NCBI GenBank assembly: GCA_023379345.1
Contig: JAMCUV010000012.1
Coordinates: 1 to 23,945, forward strand
Direction: 5' to 3'
From: Thermoplasmatota archaeon
GTDB taxonomy: Archaea; Thermoplasmatota; Thermoplasmata; Thermoplasmatales; Thermoplasmataceae
DNA length: 23,945 bases
In this document: positions 8,705 through 15,038 of the stretch, one piece after another
Numbering within the stretch: the stretch's first letter is position 1
Layout: each line of letters begins with the position of its first letter
Translations under genes and position numbers: made by a program
Notes under the pieces: generated by a model
Told to the model about the DNA's origin: nothing
Database searches by the model: none
Seen by the model: only the letters and a program-made list of their open reading frames with translations

Positions 8705-9280
8705 ATGAAAAACAAGACAGCCATTTCACTTGCGGCCCTGGCATTCATTTTTGTGCTGGCCGTTGCTCCAATATCCGCCATGGGAAGCACCCCAACACTG
8801 AGCCCGCCGCCATCAAGCCTTCCCGCCACCACGTATTATATAAATGGAACTGAAACCCATTATACAATCAGCACTACGGAGTGGAACTCATTCTTTGCAG
8901 ACATAATAGATAACAGTACATACGTGACATACAACTGGAGTGGAAACGCAACGCAGGACCTCATAGTCTTCGATCTTTCATACACCGGCCTCAACCCATA
9001 TGGGCTGGACCTTATAACAGCGCTGTCTTCAATTGGTTTCCCCAGTGTCCAGAACTTCACCATTGCGTTCAAGATGACTGAAAACCAGCAATCCCTTGTG
9101 ACCAGTGGAGGCAGCCACCTGTCAAACATCAAGGCTCTTGATTCCGGTGCTTATCCCGGATTTTCTTGGTCCAAGCCCAGGGTTGTCAGCCTTTATGACG
9201 ATTACAGGGATGCGGCAATAATTGTGGCGATATTCGCAGCCACCTTTGTGCTTTACTTCTACTTCAACAGAAAGCGCTGA
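8705..9280 (+). CDS. Small secreted type I membrane protein, unknown function
   Basis: The protein has 191 residues from the chosen ATG. An N-terminal signal peptide is clear (MKNKTAISLAALAFIFVLAV, cleavage probably after SAMG). The middle contains several N-x-S/T sequons and a Pro/Ser-rich linker, and near the C-terminus there is one hydrophobic span (AAIIVAIFAATFVLYFYF) ending in the stop-transfer residues NRKR. So about 140 residues should face outside with a four-residue cytoplasmic tail. A GTG 48 nt upstream would add 16 residues ahead of the signal peptide and is less likely. It lies 69 nt after the large surface protein and shares its composition, so it may be a partner, but nothing proves this. 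No family is recognised. Confidence 0.7.
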   Translation: MKNKTAISLAALAFIFVLAVAPISAMGSTPTLSPPPSSLPATTYYINGTETHYTISTTEWNSFFADIIDNSTYVTYNWSGNATQDLIVFDLSYTGLNPYGLDLITALSSIGFPSVQNFTIAFKMTENQQSLVTSGGSHLSNIKALDSGAYPGFSWSKPRVVSLYDDYRDAAIIVAIFAATFVLYFYFNRKR

Positions 9281-9289
9281 GACCATCAC

Positions 9290-9297
9290 TTATATAT
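9290..9297 (+). promoter_or_regulatory. TATA-like box of the ubiX-RNase-pelota operon
   Basis: TTATATAT is centred about 31 nt upstream of the TTG start at 9325, giving a predicted leader of about 5 nt. The ATG at 9314 runs into a stop after four codons, so the TTG is the credible start. Confidence 0.5.
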
Positions 9298-9324
9298 CCC
9301 ATATACATCTTTTATGGATATTCA

Positions 9325-9888
9325 TTGAAGGGAGACAATAGGATAGTTGTAGGCGTCACAGGGGCTTCAGGTACTGTTCTTGCAGTCAGGCTTCTCGAAT
9401 CGCTGAAGAATTTTGAACGCCACCTGGTCATCTCCGATGGCGCAAAAAGGGTCATGTCTGCTGAGACTGACCTGGCTGCTGAAGACTTTACCAAAATTGC
9501 CGAGCATGTCTATGATGATTCGGATCTTGCTGCTCCGGTGAGTTCAGGTTCATTCAGGTTCAGGAGCTTTGTCATAATTCCCTGCTCCAACACCACACTT
9601 GCCAGGATGGCTGCAGGAATGGCTGACACCCTCATTACACGGATCGCCGCAGTATCCATGAAGGAGAGGAGAAGGATGGTTATTGTGCCCAGAGAGATGC
9701 CACTGAGCTCCATATACATTGAAAACATGCTGAAACTGTCAATGAACGGTGTCATAGTGGCTCCTGCAATGCCAGGCTATTACACAAAGCCAAAGACTGC
9801 CGATGACATGGTGAATTTTGTTGTATCACGGGTTCTGGATCTCATGGGCATCGACAATGAAATGTCAGGGCGATGGAAAGACTACTGA
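9325..9888 (+). CDS. ubiX: UbiX-type flavin prenyltransferase
   Basis: It joins a dimethylallyl group to reduced FMN to make the prenylated FMN cofactor used by UbiD-type (de)carboxylases. The 187 residues match the family: the nucleotide loop VGVTGASG at 9-16, then PCSNTTLARMAAGMAD at 86-101, the active-site stretch KERRRMVIVPREMPLS at 113-128, and VIVAPAMPGYYTKP at 143-156. The start is TTG: no in-frame ATG precedes the conserved N-terminus and a TATA-like box is well placed. No ubiD gene is in the window, so the partner enzyme must be elsewhere. The stop is 1 nt before the RNase gene, so it is the first gene of a three-gene operon that otherwise concerns RNA and translation quality control. 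Confidence 0.94.
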   Translation: MKGDNRIVVGVTGASGTVLAVRLLESLKNFERHLVISDGAKRVMSAETDLAAEDFTKIAEHVYDDSDLAAPVSSGSFRFRSFVIIPCSNTTLARMAAGMADTLITRIAAVSMKERRRMVIVPREMPLSSIYIENMLKLSMNGVIVAPAMPGYYTKPKTADDMVNFVVSRVLDLMGIDNEMSGRWKDY

Positions 9889-9889
9889 A

Positions 9890-10357
9890 ATGAGATTCTT
9901 CGCTGACAGCATGCTGGGGAAGATGTGCAGGTGGTTGCGTCTGATGGGGTATGATGTTGGGTATGCAACCTCTGACATGGCAGATGATGCAATCATTGAT
10001 ATATGCTCAGGGGAAAATCTGATCCTCATAACAAGGGACAGGGAACTTTCCATAAGGTACAGAAATTCCATGTACATCAAATCTGACAGGTATGAGGAAC
10101 AGCTCAGGGAATTCGTGGCAAGATTCCCTCCTGATGAATCCCTGTATTTCACAAGATGTCCACTCTGCAACGGACTGCTCAGGGTTACTGAAGACCCGGC
10201 CATTATGGAAGGCCTGCCACCTGGTGTAAGGAAGATGCAGAACAAGGTCTACATTTGTACTCAGTGTGGAAAGGTCTACTGGGAGGGGACTCACTATGCA
10301 TCAATAAAGAATGAGATCAGGTCCATAGTCCATGGCGCAGCGGGGAAAGACTCATGA
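9890..10357 (+). CDS. Mut7-C (DUF82) PIN-like RNase with C-terminal zinc ribbon
   Basis: This 155-residue protein begins MRFFADSMLGKMCRWLRLMG, the hallmark N-terminus of the Mut7-C/DUF82 family, a PIN-fold nuclease domain first seen at the C-terminus of metazoan Mut-7. Asp6, the Asp32-Asp33 pair and Asp50 (ITRDREL) are candidate metal-binding acidic residues. The C-terminal part has a zinc ribbon with Cys90, Cys93 (RCPLCNG) and Cys123, Cys126 (ICTQCGKVYW). A longer frame from 9818 would overlap ubiX by 71 nt; the ATG at 9890, 1 nt after the ubiX stop, matches the family start. Its stop overlaps the pelota start by 4 nt (ATGA). The substrate is not known; the coupling to pelota suggests a role in mRNA or rRNA quality control. 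Confidence 0.88.
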   Translation: MRFFADSMLGKMCRWLRLMGYDVGYATSDMADDAIIDICSGENLILITRDRELSIRYRNSMYIKSDRYEEQLREFVARFPPDESLYFTRCPLCNGLLRVTEDPAIMEGLPPGVRKMQNKVYICTQCGKVYWEGTHYASIKNEIRSIVHGAAGKDS

Positions 10358-11391
10358 GGATCACTGAAAAGAAGGATTCGGAGTGGATTACTGTACACGT
10401 GGATTCCGACGATGATTTATGGTACCTGAAGAACCTCATAAATCCCGGAGATATGGTCAGGATGACGACCCTGAGGAGGGTGGAGAAGCAGCAGGACATG
10501 AACAGATCAAAGGAATCCCCAAGAAAGCCTGTGACTGCATCCATAGTGGCTGAGAGCGTTGAATTCCAGGATTTCTCCGGAAACCTGAAGGTTCTTGGCA
10601 CAATCAGGGAAGGCCCGGAGGATATCATTGGAGATCATCAGTCATTCAATATATCGCCCGGTGACAACTTCGACCTGAAGAAGCAGCAGTGGCTGGAACA
10701 GCAGCGGGAACTACTTGCCGAAGCCCTGGATAACAAGTTTTCACAGAAGTTCTATTTCATTGCTGCTGATGATGAAACCGCATGGATTCTTATGCTGAAA
10801 TCCTATGGGATACAGAATATAGGCAAGATCGATTCTCATCTTACAGGAAAGGCTTACGAAAGTAATTTCTCTGAACAGGATTTCCACAGGGAGATTGTTG
10901 AGTCCTGCCGCAGGATGCTTCCGGAGGGGAGCACCATAATTATCCTTGGGCCAGGATTCACCAGAGAAAAGATAGTCAACTCCTTCAGAACATATGGCGG
11001 ACCCGGATTCCGGGTGGTAACATACCCCACCAACAGATCAGATGTTGGCGCTGTCTGGGAATTCCTTAATACTCCCGAGGCCGATGCTATTTTCAAGGAC
11101 CTGAGAATTTCAGGAGATTCCAGACTCGTTGAGAGCTTTCTGAGGCACGTTGGGACAGATGGCCTTGCAACATATGGTTACGGAGACGTTCTGAAGGCGC
11201 TTGAAGCAGGTGCCGTTGACACACTGATGATATCAGAGGAGAAATTCAGGACTCCTGAGGGCAGGAAACTTCTGGAAGATGCCAGAAACTATGGTACAAG
11301 AGTGCATATAATAGGAACAGGTACTGATCCTGGAAGGATAGTGGCTAATTTCGGAGGATATTGCGCCATCCTGAGATACCGGTTGTCATGA
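10354..11391 (+). CDS. pelA: Archaeal Pelota (Dom34), ribosome rescue factor
   Basis: aPelota binds the A site of stalled ribosomes with aEF1A-GTP and, with ABCE1, splits the subunits. The 345 residues follow the family plan: an Sm-like N-terminal domain (MRITEKKDSEWITVHVDSDDD, then DLWYLKNLINPGDMV) to about residue 125, a central eRF1-like domain at about 130-245 with the strand TIIILGPGF and no GGQ hydrolysis motif, and an L7Ae-like C-terminal domain (GLATYGYGDVLKALEAGAVD at 270-289). Length is normal. It overlaps the RNase gene by 4 nt and is the last gene of the operon; tRNA-Glu follows 61 nt downstream with its own promoter. GGGGA about 9 nt upstream of the ATG may help internal initiation. 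Confidence 0.97.
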   Translation: MRITEKKDSEWITVHVDSDDDLWYLKNLINPGDMVRMTTLRRVEKQQDMNRSKESPRKPVTASIVAESVEFQDFSGNLKVLGTIREGPEDIIGDHQSFNISPGDNFDLKKQQWLEQQRELLAEALDNKFSQKFYFIAADDETAWILMLKSYGIQNIGKIDSHLTGKAYESNFSEQDFHREIVESCRRMLPEGSTIIILGPGFTREKIVNSFRTYGGPGFRVVTYPTNRSDVGAVWEFLNTPEADAIFKDLRISGDSRLVESFLRHVGTDGLATYGYGDVLKALEAGAVDTLMISEEKFRTPEGRKLLEDARNYGTRVHIIGTGTDPGRIVANFGGYCAILRYRLS

Positions 11392-11421
11392 CCTGCAAGA
11401 AACGCACCGGCTACAAAAATA

Positions 11422-11430
11422 CATATAAGT
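11422..11430 (+). promoter_or_regulatory. TATA-like box of tRNA-Glu
   Basis: CATATAAGT is centred 26 nt upstream of the first base of the mature tRNA, the standard archaeal spacing. Confidence 0.6.
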
Positions 11431-11452
11431 ATGTGGGTTTAGGGTCTGTTCT

Positions 11453-11527
11453 GCTCCGATGGTGTAGTCCGGCCAAGCATATCGGCCTTTCGAGCCGACG
11501 ACCCGGGTCCAAATCCCGGTCGGAGCA
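11453..11527 (+). tRNA. tRNA-Glu (anticodon TTC)
   Basis: The 75-nt gene folds as a cloverleaf. The acceptor stem GCTCCGA pairs with TCGGAGC and the discriminator base is A. The D arm pairs GTGT with GCAT, with two wobble pairs. The anticodon stem is TCGGC/GCCGA and the seven-base loop CTTTCGA places TTC at 34-36, reading GAA and GAG. A short variable loop and a T stem CCGGG/CCCGG follow. There is no intron and no encoded CCA. The T loop reads TCCAAAT, so position 55 (window base 11509) is C and not the nearly universal U that is modified to pseudouridine. All stems are intact, which argues for a working gene. Confidence 0.95.
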
Positions 11528-11670
11528 TACTTCTCGTAAGATACAGATAAATTAGCTCCTGCTTGTGATTCCCCTTGTGTAATATATGAAACTCTGTAAA
11601 ATATTGATAGTGTACATGAATTGCTTTAATTTTGAAGAGATCCTGTACAACCCTTGCATATTCTTTTTAG

Positions 11671-11693
11671 CCAGTTCTGATTCCATGAACTGG
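11671..11693. repeat. Inverted repeat, 7-bp arms (CCAGTTC / GAACTGG), 9-nt loop
   Basis: The arms are perfect complements and a G-T pair could extend the stem by one. It follows a TTTTTAG run. It could be an RNA hairpin or a DNA binding site. Confidence 0.6.
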
Positions 11694-11717
11694 TCAGGGA
11701 TACGCGATTGAACCCTT

Positions 11718-11732
11718 GGGGGTAAATCCCCG
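11718..11732. repeat. GC-rich hairpin (GGGG, loop, CCCC)
   Basis: GGGGG-TAAAT-CCCC forms a 4-bp GC stem with a 5-nt loop, 24 nt after the previous hairpin. It is the only strongly GC-rich dyad in this AT-rich stretch. Confidence 0.45.
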
Positions 11733-11736
11733 TGAG

Positions 11737-11748
11737 TTAGCATGCTAA
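11737..11748. repeat. Perfect 12-bp palindrome TTAGCATGCTAA
   Basis: This self-complementary dodecamer follows the GC hairpin by 4 nt and is followed by a pyrimidine-rich tract. It is compatible with a dimeric protein site or with the 3' part of a structured element. Confidence 0.55.
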
Positions 11749-11819
11749 TTCTTCTCCCTTTTATTCATTTCTCATTTATTTCCATCATTATTGAGAGAAT
11801 CACACTTAAGATTTGACAC

Positions 11820-11829
11820 TTATTTTTAA
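11820..11829 (+). promoter_or_regulatory. TATA-like box before the short ORF and DUF167 gene
   Basis: TTATTTTTAA is centred about 37 nt upstream of the ATG at 11862. It is the only good promoter candidate for the DUF167 gene. Confidence 0.35.
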
Positions 11830-11861
11830 TATTGATAGGCAATTTTCCAACTGGTAAAAAT

Positions 11862-11999
11862 ATGCTTTCTACTAAATCCAACTCAATGCATGAGCAGGAG
11901 GCCATAACTACACTTGCTAAAGAGATACCGGCTTTACTACCAAACGTGAATACTCATATCTTTCTTGTCTCGGAATTCACTACTGCAGCTTTGCTTTGA
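11862..11999 (+). CDS. Possible 45-residue small protein preceding DUF167
   Basis: The frame starts MLSTKSNSMHEQEAITTLAK and ends in a hydrophobic TTAALL. No family is recognised. It is considered because a TATA-like box lies upstream and its TGA overlaps the TTG start of the DUF167 frame in a TTGA tetranucleotide, which would allow coupled translation. There is no Shine-Dalgarno. It may instead be a relic or chance frame. Confidence 0.3.
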   Translation: MLSTKSNSMHEQEAITTLAKEIPALLPNVNTHIFLVSEFTTAALL

Positions 12000-12292
12000 T
12001 ATTTTCACAGCAGAAAAGATGTCCACGGAATACAAGCAATATTAATCTGATTGTACCAAATCCAGCAAGTGAAAATAGATTGATAGTACAGGTCAAAGTA
12101 AAGCATGGGAAAGGCCATATTATTGCTGACGGCGATCAACTTACTGTTTTCACAAATGAGCCAAGGGAGAATGGCAAGGCCAATGCTGATGTCCTAAGAC
12201 AGCTATGTGCTTATCTCCACGTTGACCAATCCAGAATAAAAATTATCAGGGGACTGAGATCAACAAACAAGACTGTAAAAATCCTTGAATGA
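11996..12292 (+). CDS. DUF167 (YggU/UPF0235) family protein
   Basis: The protein has about 98 residues. The second half is diagnostic: residues 58-73 read RENGKANADVLRQLCA, then YLHVDQSRIKIIRGLRST and NKTVKIL, matching the family consensus of an alpha/beta fold with a conserved GKAN segment and a basic K-x-V end. The cellular role of the family is not established. The start is uncertain: the frame has no ATG, so a TTG at 11996 is used, overlapping the stop of the preceding short ORF; the frame is open back to 11921. The first 25 residues are unlike the family and may be a remnant of local rearrangement. Codon use and base composition are more AT-rich than the surrounding genes. Confidence 0.7.
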   Translation: MIFSQQKRCPRNTSNINLIVPNPASENRLIVQVKVKHGKGHIIADGDQLTVFTNEPRENGKANADVLRQLCAYLHVDQSRIKIIRGLRSTNKTVKILE

Positions 12293-12533
12293 ATAATAAT
12301 GAAAGGCCTGCAAATGCGAATCATAATTTACGCAGATAGATTACAGATGCCAGAAAAACTGGTTCAATACAGAGTGTCCATGGTGACTACCCTTTGATTG
12401 TCGCGTTGGATTTAGTTTGGAACTGGGTGACGTAAAAATCCAGGTTCTTTATGTTTCCGCCATCAAGCAAGTTAAATCCATGTAAAACCTCAGGAAGAAA
12501 AATATTATCTAAAGCCTAAATAAAAATTGGTTT
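12293..12533. other. AT-rich spacer between DUF167 and cydB with a possible gene relic
   Basis: No intact gene is seen. On the plus strand 12340-12435 reads as a short frame ending in a stop, with SIQSVHGDYPLIVAL, which faintly recalls the C-terminal VHGD segment of LamB/YcsF (PxpA, 5-oxoprolinase subunit A) proteins. The minus strand of the same bases is also open for 43 codons, so chance is possible. On the minus strand, T-rich bases at 12517-12526 just past the cydB stop could end cydAB transcription. Confidence 0.4.
12340..12435 (+). pseudogene. Possible relic of a LamB/YcsF (PxpA)-like C-terminus
   Basis: A 31-codon fragment bounded by TAG upstream and TAA downstream contains SVHGDYPLIVAL, similar in pattern to the VHGDxPxAVxLA end of the LamB/YcsF family. 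Nothing upstream supports the rest of such a gene. The resemblance is short and could be accidental. Confidence 0.2.
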
Positions 12534-13496
12534 TTAAGGTGCACTAGCTGCTTTTTCGATCATGGCAGACTTCCTGTGCACAGCTATTGAATACAATGCA
12601 ATGAGCACAGCCAGAATTACAAGCCCAACAATCGTGATTGCCACATATGCCGAGGCCATGGGACCTGTTGAAATCAAGCTGTTCACATCTATGTTTCCGC
12701 CAAAGGCCGTGGGGTACACCATGAATTCAAGCGAAAATATATCTGCCGATGCCCAGGCGATGAAAAATACCTTGTTTGTTACCAGCTTCACTGTATTTGG
12801 AATATAGTACAGGACGGGGACAAGCAGTGCAAGTATTATGGGCACGGCAACCAGGAGCGGCAGTGATCCATGCTTGAACAGATCCAGAGAAATCACCGAA
12901 ATGATGAGGCCAGTAACGGTGAATGGAACAACCAGCTTCTTCAGGGGTGCAAGATCATAGAACACCGGGGCCAGGCCAACTGCAATAAGCAGCGCGCCGA
13001 TTATGAAAAGCCAGGATGCTGCATTGCCTGCCCAGGCAGATACACTGAACGTGAGCTTGCTTATATCAATGCCATTTCCTCCTATTACCCCGGTTATTAT
13101 GACCAGCACCACCAGGCCAAGGAGCAGTGTTGAGAGTGAATAGCCGGTGTACAGCTTCTTCTCGTCCAGCCATCCCTTCTTCTTTATGAATTCGGCGAAC
13201 ACTATGGTGGAATTCCTGGCTACAAAGAGTATGAGGAATATGGCAATGGCGGCTGAGAAGATGCTTGCCAGCGGTATGAGTATCTTTGGAAACGCAAAAT
13301 CGGATGCCACGACCCAGAAAGCCCCGAAAGTGCCTGTCACCTCCCAGACAGGAACAATGTAGTCCAGCACCTTCTTCCTGACAGCTTCCCACGCAATAAG
13401 CATCAGGACGCTGCCCATCATTTCAGTTATGATGAGCACTGCAAAAACTGCGAATACAGCAAAGTTGATGCCGAATAGAATGTTAATAATTAACAC
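12534..13496 (-). CDS. cydB: Cytochrome bd-type quinol oxidase subunit II
   Basis: This is the second membrane subunit of a bd-type quinol oxidase; it carries no haem itself in known structures and supports the CydA core. The 320 residues contain about eight or nine hydrophobic spans, starting INILFGINFAVFAVFAVLI, and the early segment EAVRKKVLDYIVPVWEVTG, which corresponds to the CydB loop after the first helix with its Trp-Glu. The sequence is divergent from bacterial CydB and the call rests partly on its place directly after cydA. The start is GTG and overlaps the cydA end by 14 nt, so translation is coupled; a G-rich tract (GAAGGGGG) abuts the start. Length is slightly short for the family. 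Confidence 0.85.
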   Translation of the reverse strand: MLIINILFGINFAVFAVFAVLIITEMMGSVLMLIAWEAVRKKVLDYIVPVWEVTGTFGAFWVVASDFAFPKILIPLASIFSAAIAIFLILFVARNSTIVFAEFIKKKGWLDEKKLYTGYSLSTLLLGLVVLVIITGVIGGNGIDISKLTFSVSAWAGNAASWLFIIGALLIAVGLAPVFYDLAPLKKLVVPFTVTGLIISVISLDLFKHGSLPLLVAVPIILALLVPVLYYIPNTVKLVTNKVFFIAWASADIFSLEFMVYPTAFGGNIDVNSLISTGPMASAYVAITIVGLVILAVLIALYSIAVHRKSAMIEKAASAP

Positions 13497-14841
13497 CCCC
13501 TTCTGATGCTGGCTTCATGTCCTCCTTGACTGGATTGGAATTGAAAACCCTGGCAAAGAAATAGAACGTTGTGGGTAAGAGCACCAGGTAGAACGCAATT
13601 ATGAAGTATCCCGGAACAAGCTGCCCCGTGGAATAATTGGCGGCCTGGTAAACCTTCATCACATTATATACTATCCATGGCTGCCTGCCAACCTCATCTG
13701 TCACCCATCCAATTTCATAGACCAGGAGGGCAAAGAAACCGAAGAATATCTGGAAATACATCATATACCTGTTCTTCACGAAATCCTTCCTGAGCAAATA
13801 GAAGAGGAATGTTATGAAGAGGAACAGCCCCAGGAACAAGCCTCCCACCACCATAACGTCAAATGTGGTGTGTATCATCAGTGGCGGCCAGTCACTTGCC
13901 GGAAACTGCGAGAGACCCGGAAGGGTTGTTATTCCAGTCTCAAGCTTTGCAAGCAGGGCCTGCAGTCCGGGAATCTGTATGGAATCAAGTATGTGACCAT
14001 TGTACAGGTATCCGAACAATCTCTCAGAAAATCCTGTTCCCGGTGTTGGATTGAGGTCCATTGCTGCATACTTTAATGGCTGGTATTGCAGCAGAGTTGA
14101 CATTTCATTGGATCCTGAAGCACCTGCAAGCACTATGTCAATGATGGATACTCCGCTGATAACCCTGAGCATTGACCTGAACATTCCCTTCTCCTCCGGG
14201 TCCCGAGTCTTCAGATATTTATAGGCAAAGAATGCACCGATGAGCATCACTCCTGCAAAAACCGTTGTTGTAAGCACATGGGCTATTTCCCCGAAGGTTG
14301 AGGGTGTTGCAAAGGTGACCCATGGGAGAACGCCTGTGACCTTGCCGGTTGAAAGATATACAGGTATGTTGAAGCCATTGGGCGTGTTCATCCAGGCGTT
14401 GACCATTGTTATGAAGACACCTGATAGAAGTGTCCCGAATGCCACCACAATTGACAGTGTCAGGTTGGTATATTTCCACTTGAACACTCCCTCAAAATAA
14501 ACATAGATCACCAGGCTGATGGTTTCCAGGAAGAAGGCGAATATCTCAGCATAGAATGCCCCTATAATCCCGGTCTCGGAAACGAGAGTCATGAAGCCCG
14601 GGAATAGATTTATCAGTTCAACCGCCACAACTATTCCGGAAGCCGTGCCCACGCCGAATGAGATCACGAATACCTTCTTGAGCCGCCTTATTAGGGCCAG
14701 GTGGTAACTATTTTTATTCCTCAGGTACAGGAACTCAAGTATGGATATGAGGAGTATTAGCGCAATGCTCATTGACACCAGGATTATGTGAGATCCTATG
14801 GTGAATGCAAACAGGAATCTGTCAAATCCTACCATTGACAT
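13483..14841 (-). CDS. cydA: Cytochrome bd-type quinol oxidase subunit I
   Basis: The haem-bearing subunit oxidises quinol and reduces O2 to water in the membrane without pumping protons. From the chosen ATG it has 452 residues. Conserved features are His18 (FTIGSHI), Glu99 and Glu106 (AEIFAFFLE), His188 (GEIAHVL), a Q-loop segment QPLKYAAMD at 254-262 matching QPTKxAAxE of bacteria, Met330 (VMVVGGL) at the spacing expected for the haem b558 ligand, and GWVTDEVGRQPW at 378-389. The Q-loop is short, as in the non-E. coli form. A TTG six codons upstream extends the frame, but a minus-strand TATA-like box centred 25 nt before the ATG at 14841 predicts a leaderless start there. It is divergent from AOR1 over about 200 nt of dyad-rich DNA. 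Confidence 0.95.
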   Translation of the reverse strand: MSMVGFDRFLFAFTIGSHIILVSMSIALILLISILEFLYLRNKNSYHLALIRRLKKVFVISFGVGTASGIVVAVELINLFPGFMTLVSETGIIGAFYAEIFAFFLETISLVIYVYFEGVFKWKYTNLTLSIVVAFGTLLSGVFITMVNAWMNTPNGFNIPVYLSTGKVTGVLPWVTFATPSTFGEIAHVLTTTVFAGVMLIGAFFAYKYLKTRDPEEKGMFRSMLRVISGVSIIDIVLAGASGSNEMSTLLQYQPLKYAAMDLNPTPGTGFSERLFGYLYNGHILDSIQIPGLQALLAKLETGITTLPGLSQFPASDWPPLMIHTTFDVMVVGGLFLGLFLFITFLFYLLRKDFVKNRYMMYFQIFFGFFALLVYEIGWVTDEVGRQPWIVYNVMKVYQAANYSTGQLVPGYFIIAFYLVLLPTTFYFFARVFNSNPVKEDMKPASEGGVNY

Positions 14842-14862
14842 GTTTCTATCAATTGACAAAAG

Positions 14863-14868
14863 TTATAA
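14863..14868 (-). promoter_or_regulatory. TATA box of cydAB
   Basis: TTATAA is centred 25 nt upstream of the cydA ATG at 14841, the textbook archaeal distance to a leaderless start. Confidence 0.55.
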
Positions 14869-14878
14869 GAATTATCGC

Positions 14879-14912
14879 GAGCACAAATGTGCAAAAATGC
14901 ACCATTGTGCTC
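14879..14912. repeat. Nested inverted repeat just upstream of the cydA promoter (operator candidate)
   Basis: The outer arms GAGCACAA (14879-14886) and TTGTGCTC (14905-14912) are perfect 8-bp complements. Inside them GTGCA (14889-14893) and TGCAC (14898-14902) form a second perfect 5-bp dyad around AAAA. The element starts 11 nt upstream of the cydA TATA box, where an activator would bind in archaea. Confidence 0.6.
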
Positions 14913-14994
14913 CTGGATGCTCATGCATTCATCCCTTGACTGCCATACGGCCTCATCATTTATTGCAGAGCAGGCATGGATGCCCATGATCCGG

Positions 14995-15013
14995 ATAGGT
15001 TAGATAAACCTAT
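14995..15013. repeat. Inverted repeat ATAGGTT-N5-AACCTAT at the AOR1 promoter (operator candidate)
   Basis: The 7-bp arms are perfect complements and the right arm runs into the AOR1 TATA box. A protein bound here would cover the BRE/TATA region, as archaeal repressors or activators do. The left half lies in GGATAGGTTAG, which recurs as GGATAGGTTTAG before AOR2. Confidence 0.6.
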
Positions 15014-15018
15014 AATAT
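15011..15018 (+). promoter_or_regulatory. TATA box of AOR1
   Basis: TATAATAT is centred about 25 nt upstream of the ATG at 15039, so the transcript is probably leaderless. Confidence 0.5.
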
Positions 15019-15038
15019 GAAGAAGCCATGGTAAATGT

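Larger units (their letters stand above)
11528..11861. other. AT-rich non-coding stretch after tRNA-Glu with clustered inverted repeats
   Basis: No convincing gene is seen in these 334 bases. The stretch is visibly more AT-rich than the flanking genes. Between 11671 and 11748 are three separate dyad symmetries, listed individually. After them come pyrimidine- and T-rich runs (11749-11775) that could end transcription. A 63-codon minus-strand frame at 11552-11743 has no family resemblance and runs through the dyads, so it is not annotated. The end of the stretch holds a TATA-like box at 11820-11829 for the next short ORF. Confidence 0.5.

Noticed and set aside
9818..9889. Longer N-terminus of the Mut7-C protein overlapping ubiX
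   Set aside because: The conserved family N-terminus starts at the ATG at 9890, and the extra 24 residues are only ubiX in another frame.
11453..11527. Reading the tRNA as tRNA-Ser(CGA)
   Set aside because: The seven-base loop CTTTCGA places TTC at 34-36, and the long variable arm of tRNA-Ser is absent.
11552..11743. 63-codon minus-strand frame beside tRNA-Glu
   Set aside because: No recognisable family, no promoter, and it runs through three dyads; chance frame in AT-rich DNA is more likely.
11718..11745. Possible attachment-site repeat of the tRNA 3' end (AAATCCC ... AGCAT)
   Set aside because: Only short separated words match the tRNA 3' end and the order has insertions; there is no integrase gene nearby.
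14842..14859. TTG start of cydA six codons upstream
   Set aside because: The TATA box at 14863-14868 would be too close to it; the ATG at 14841 has the correct distance and fits the CydA N-terminus.
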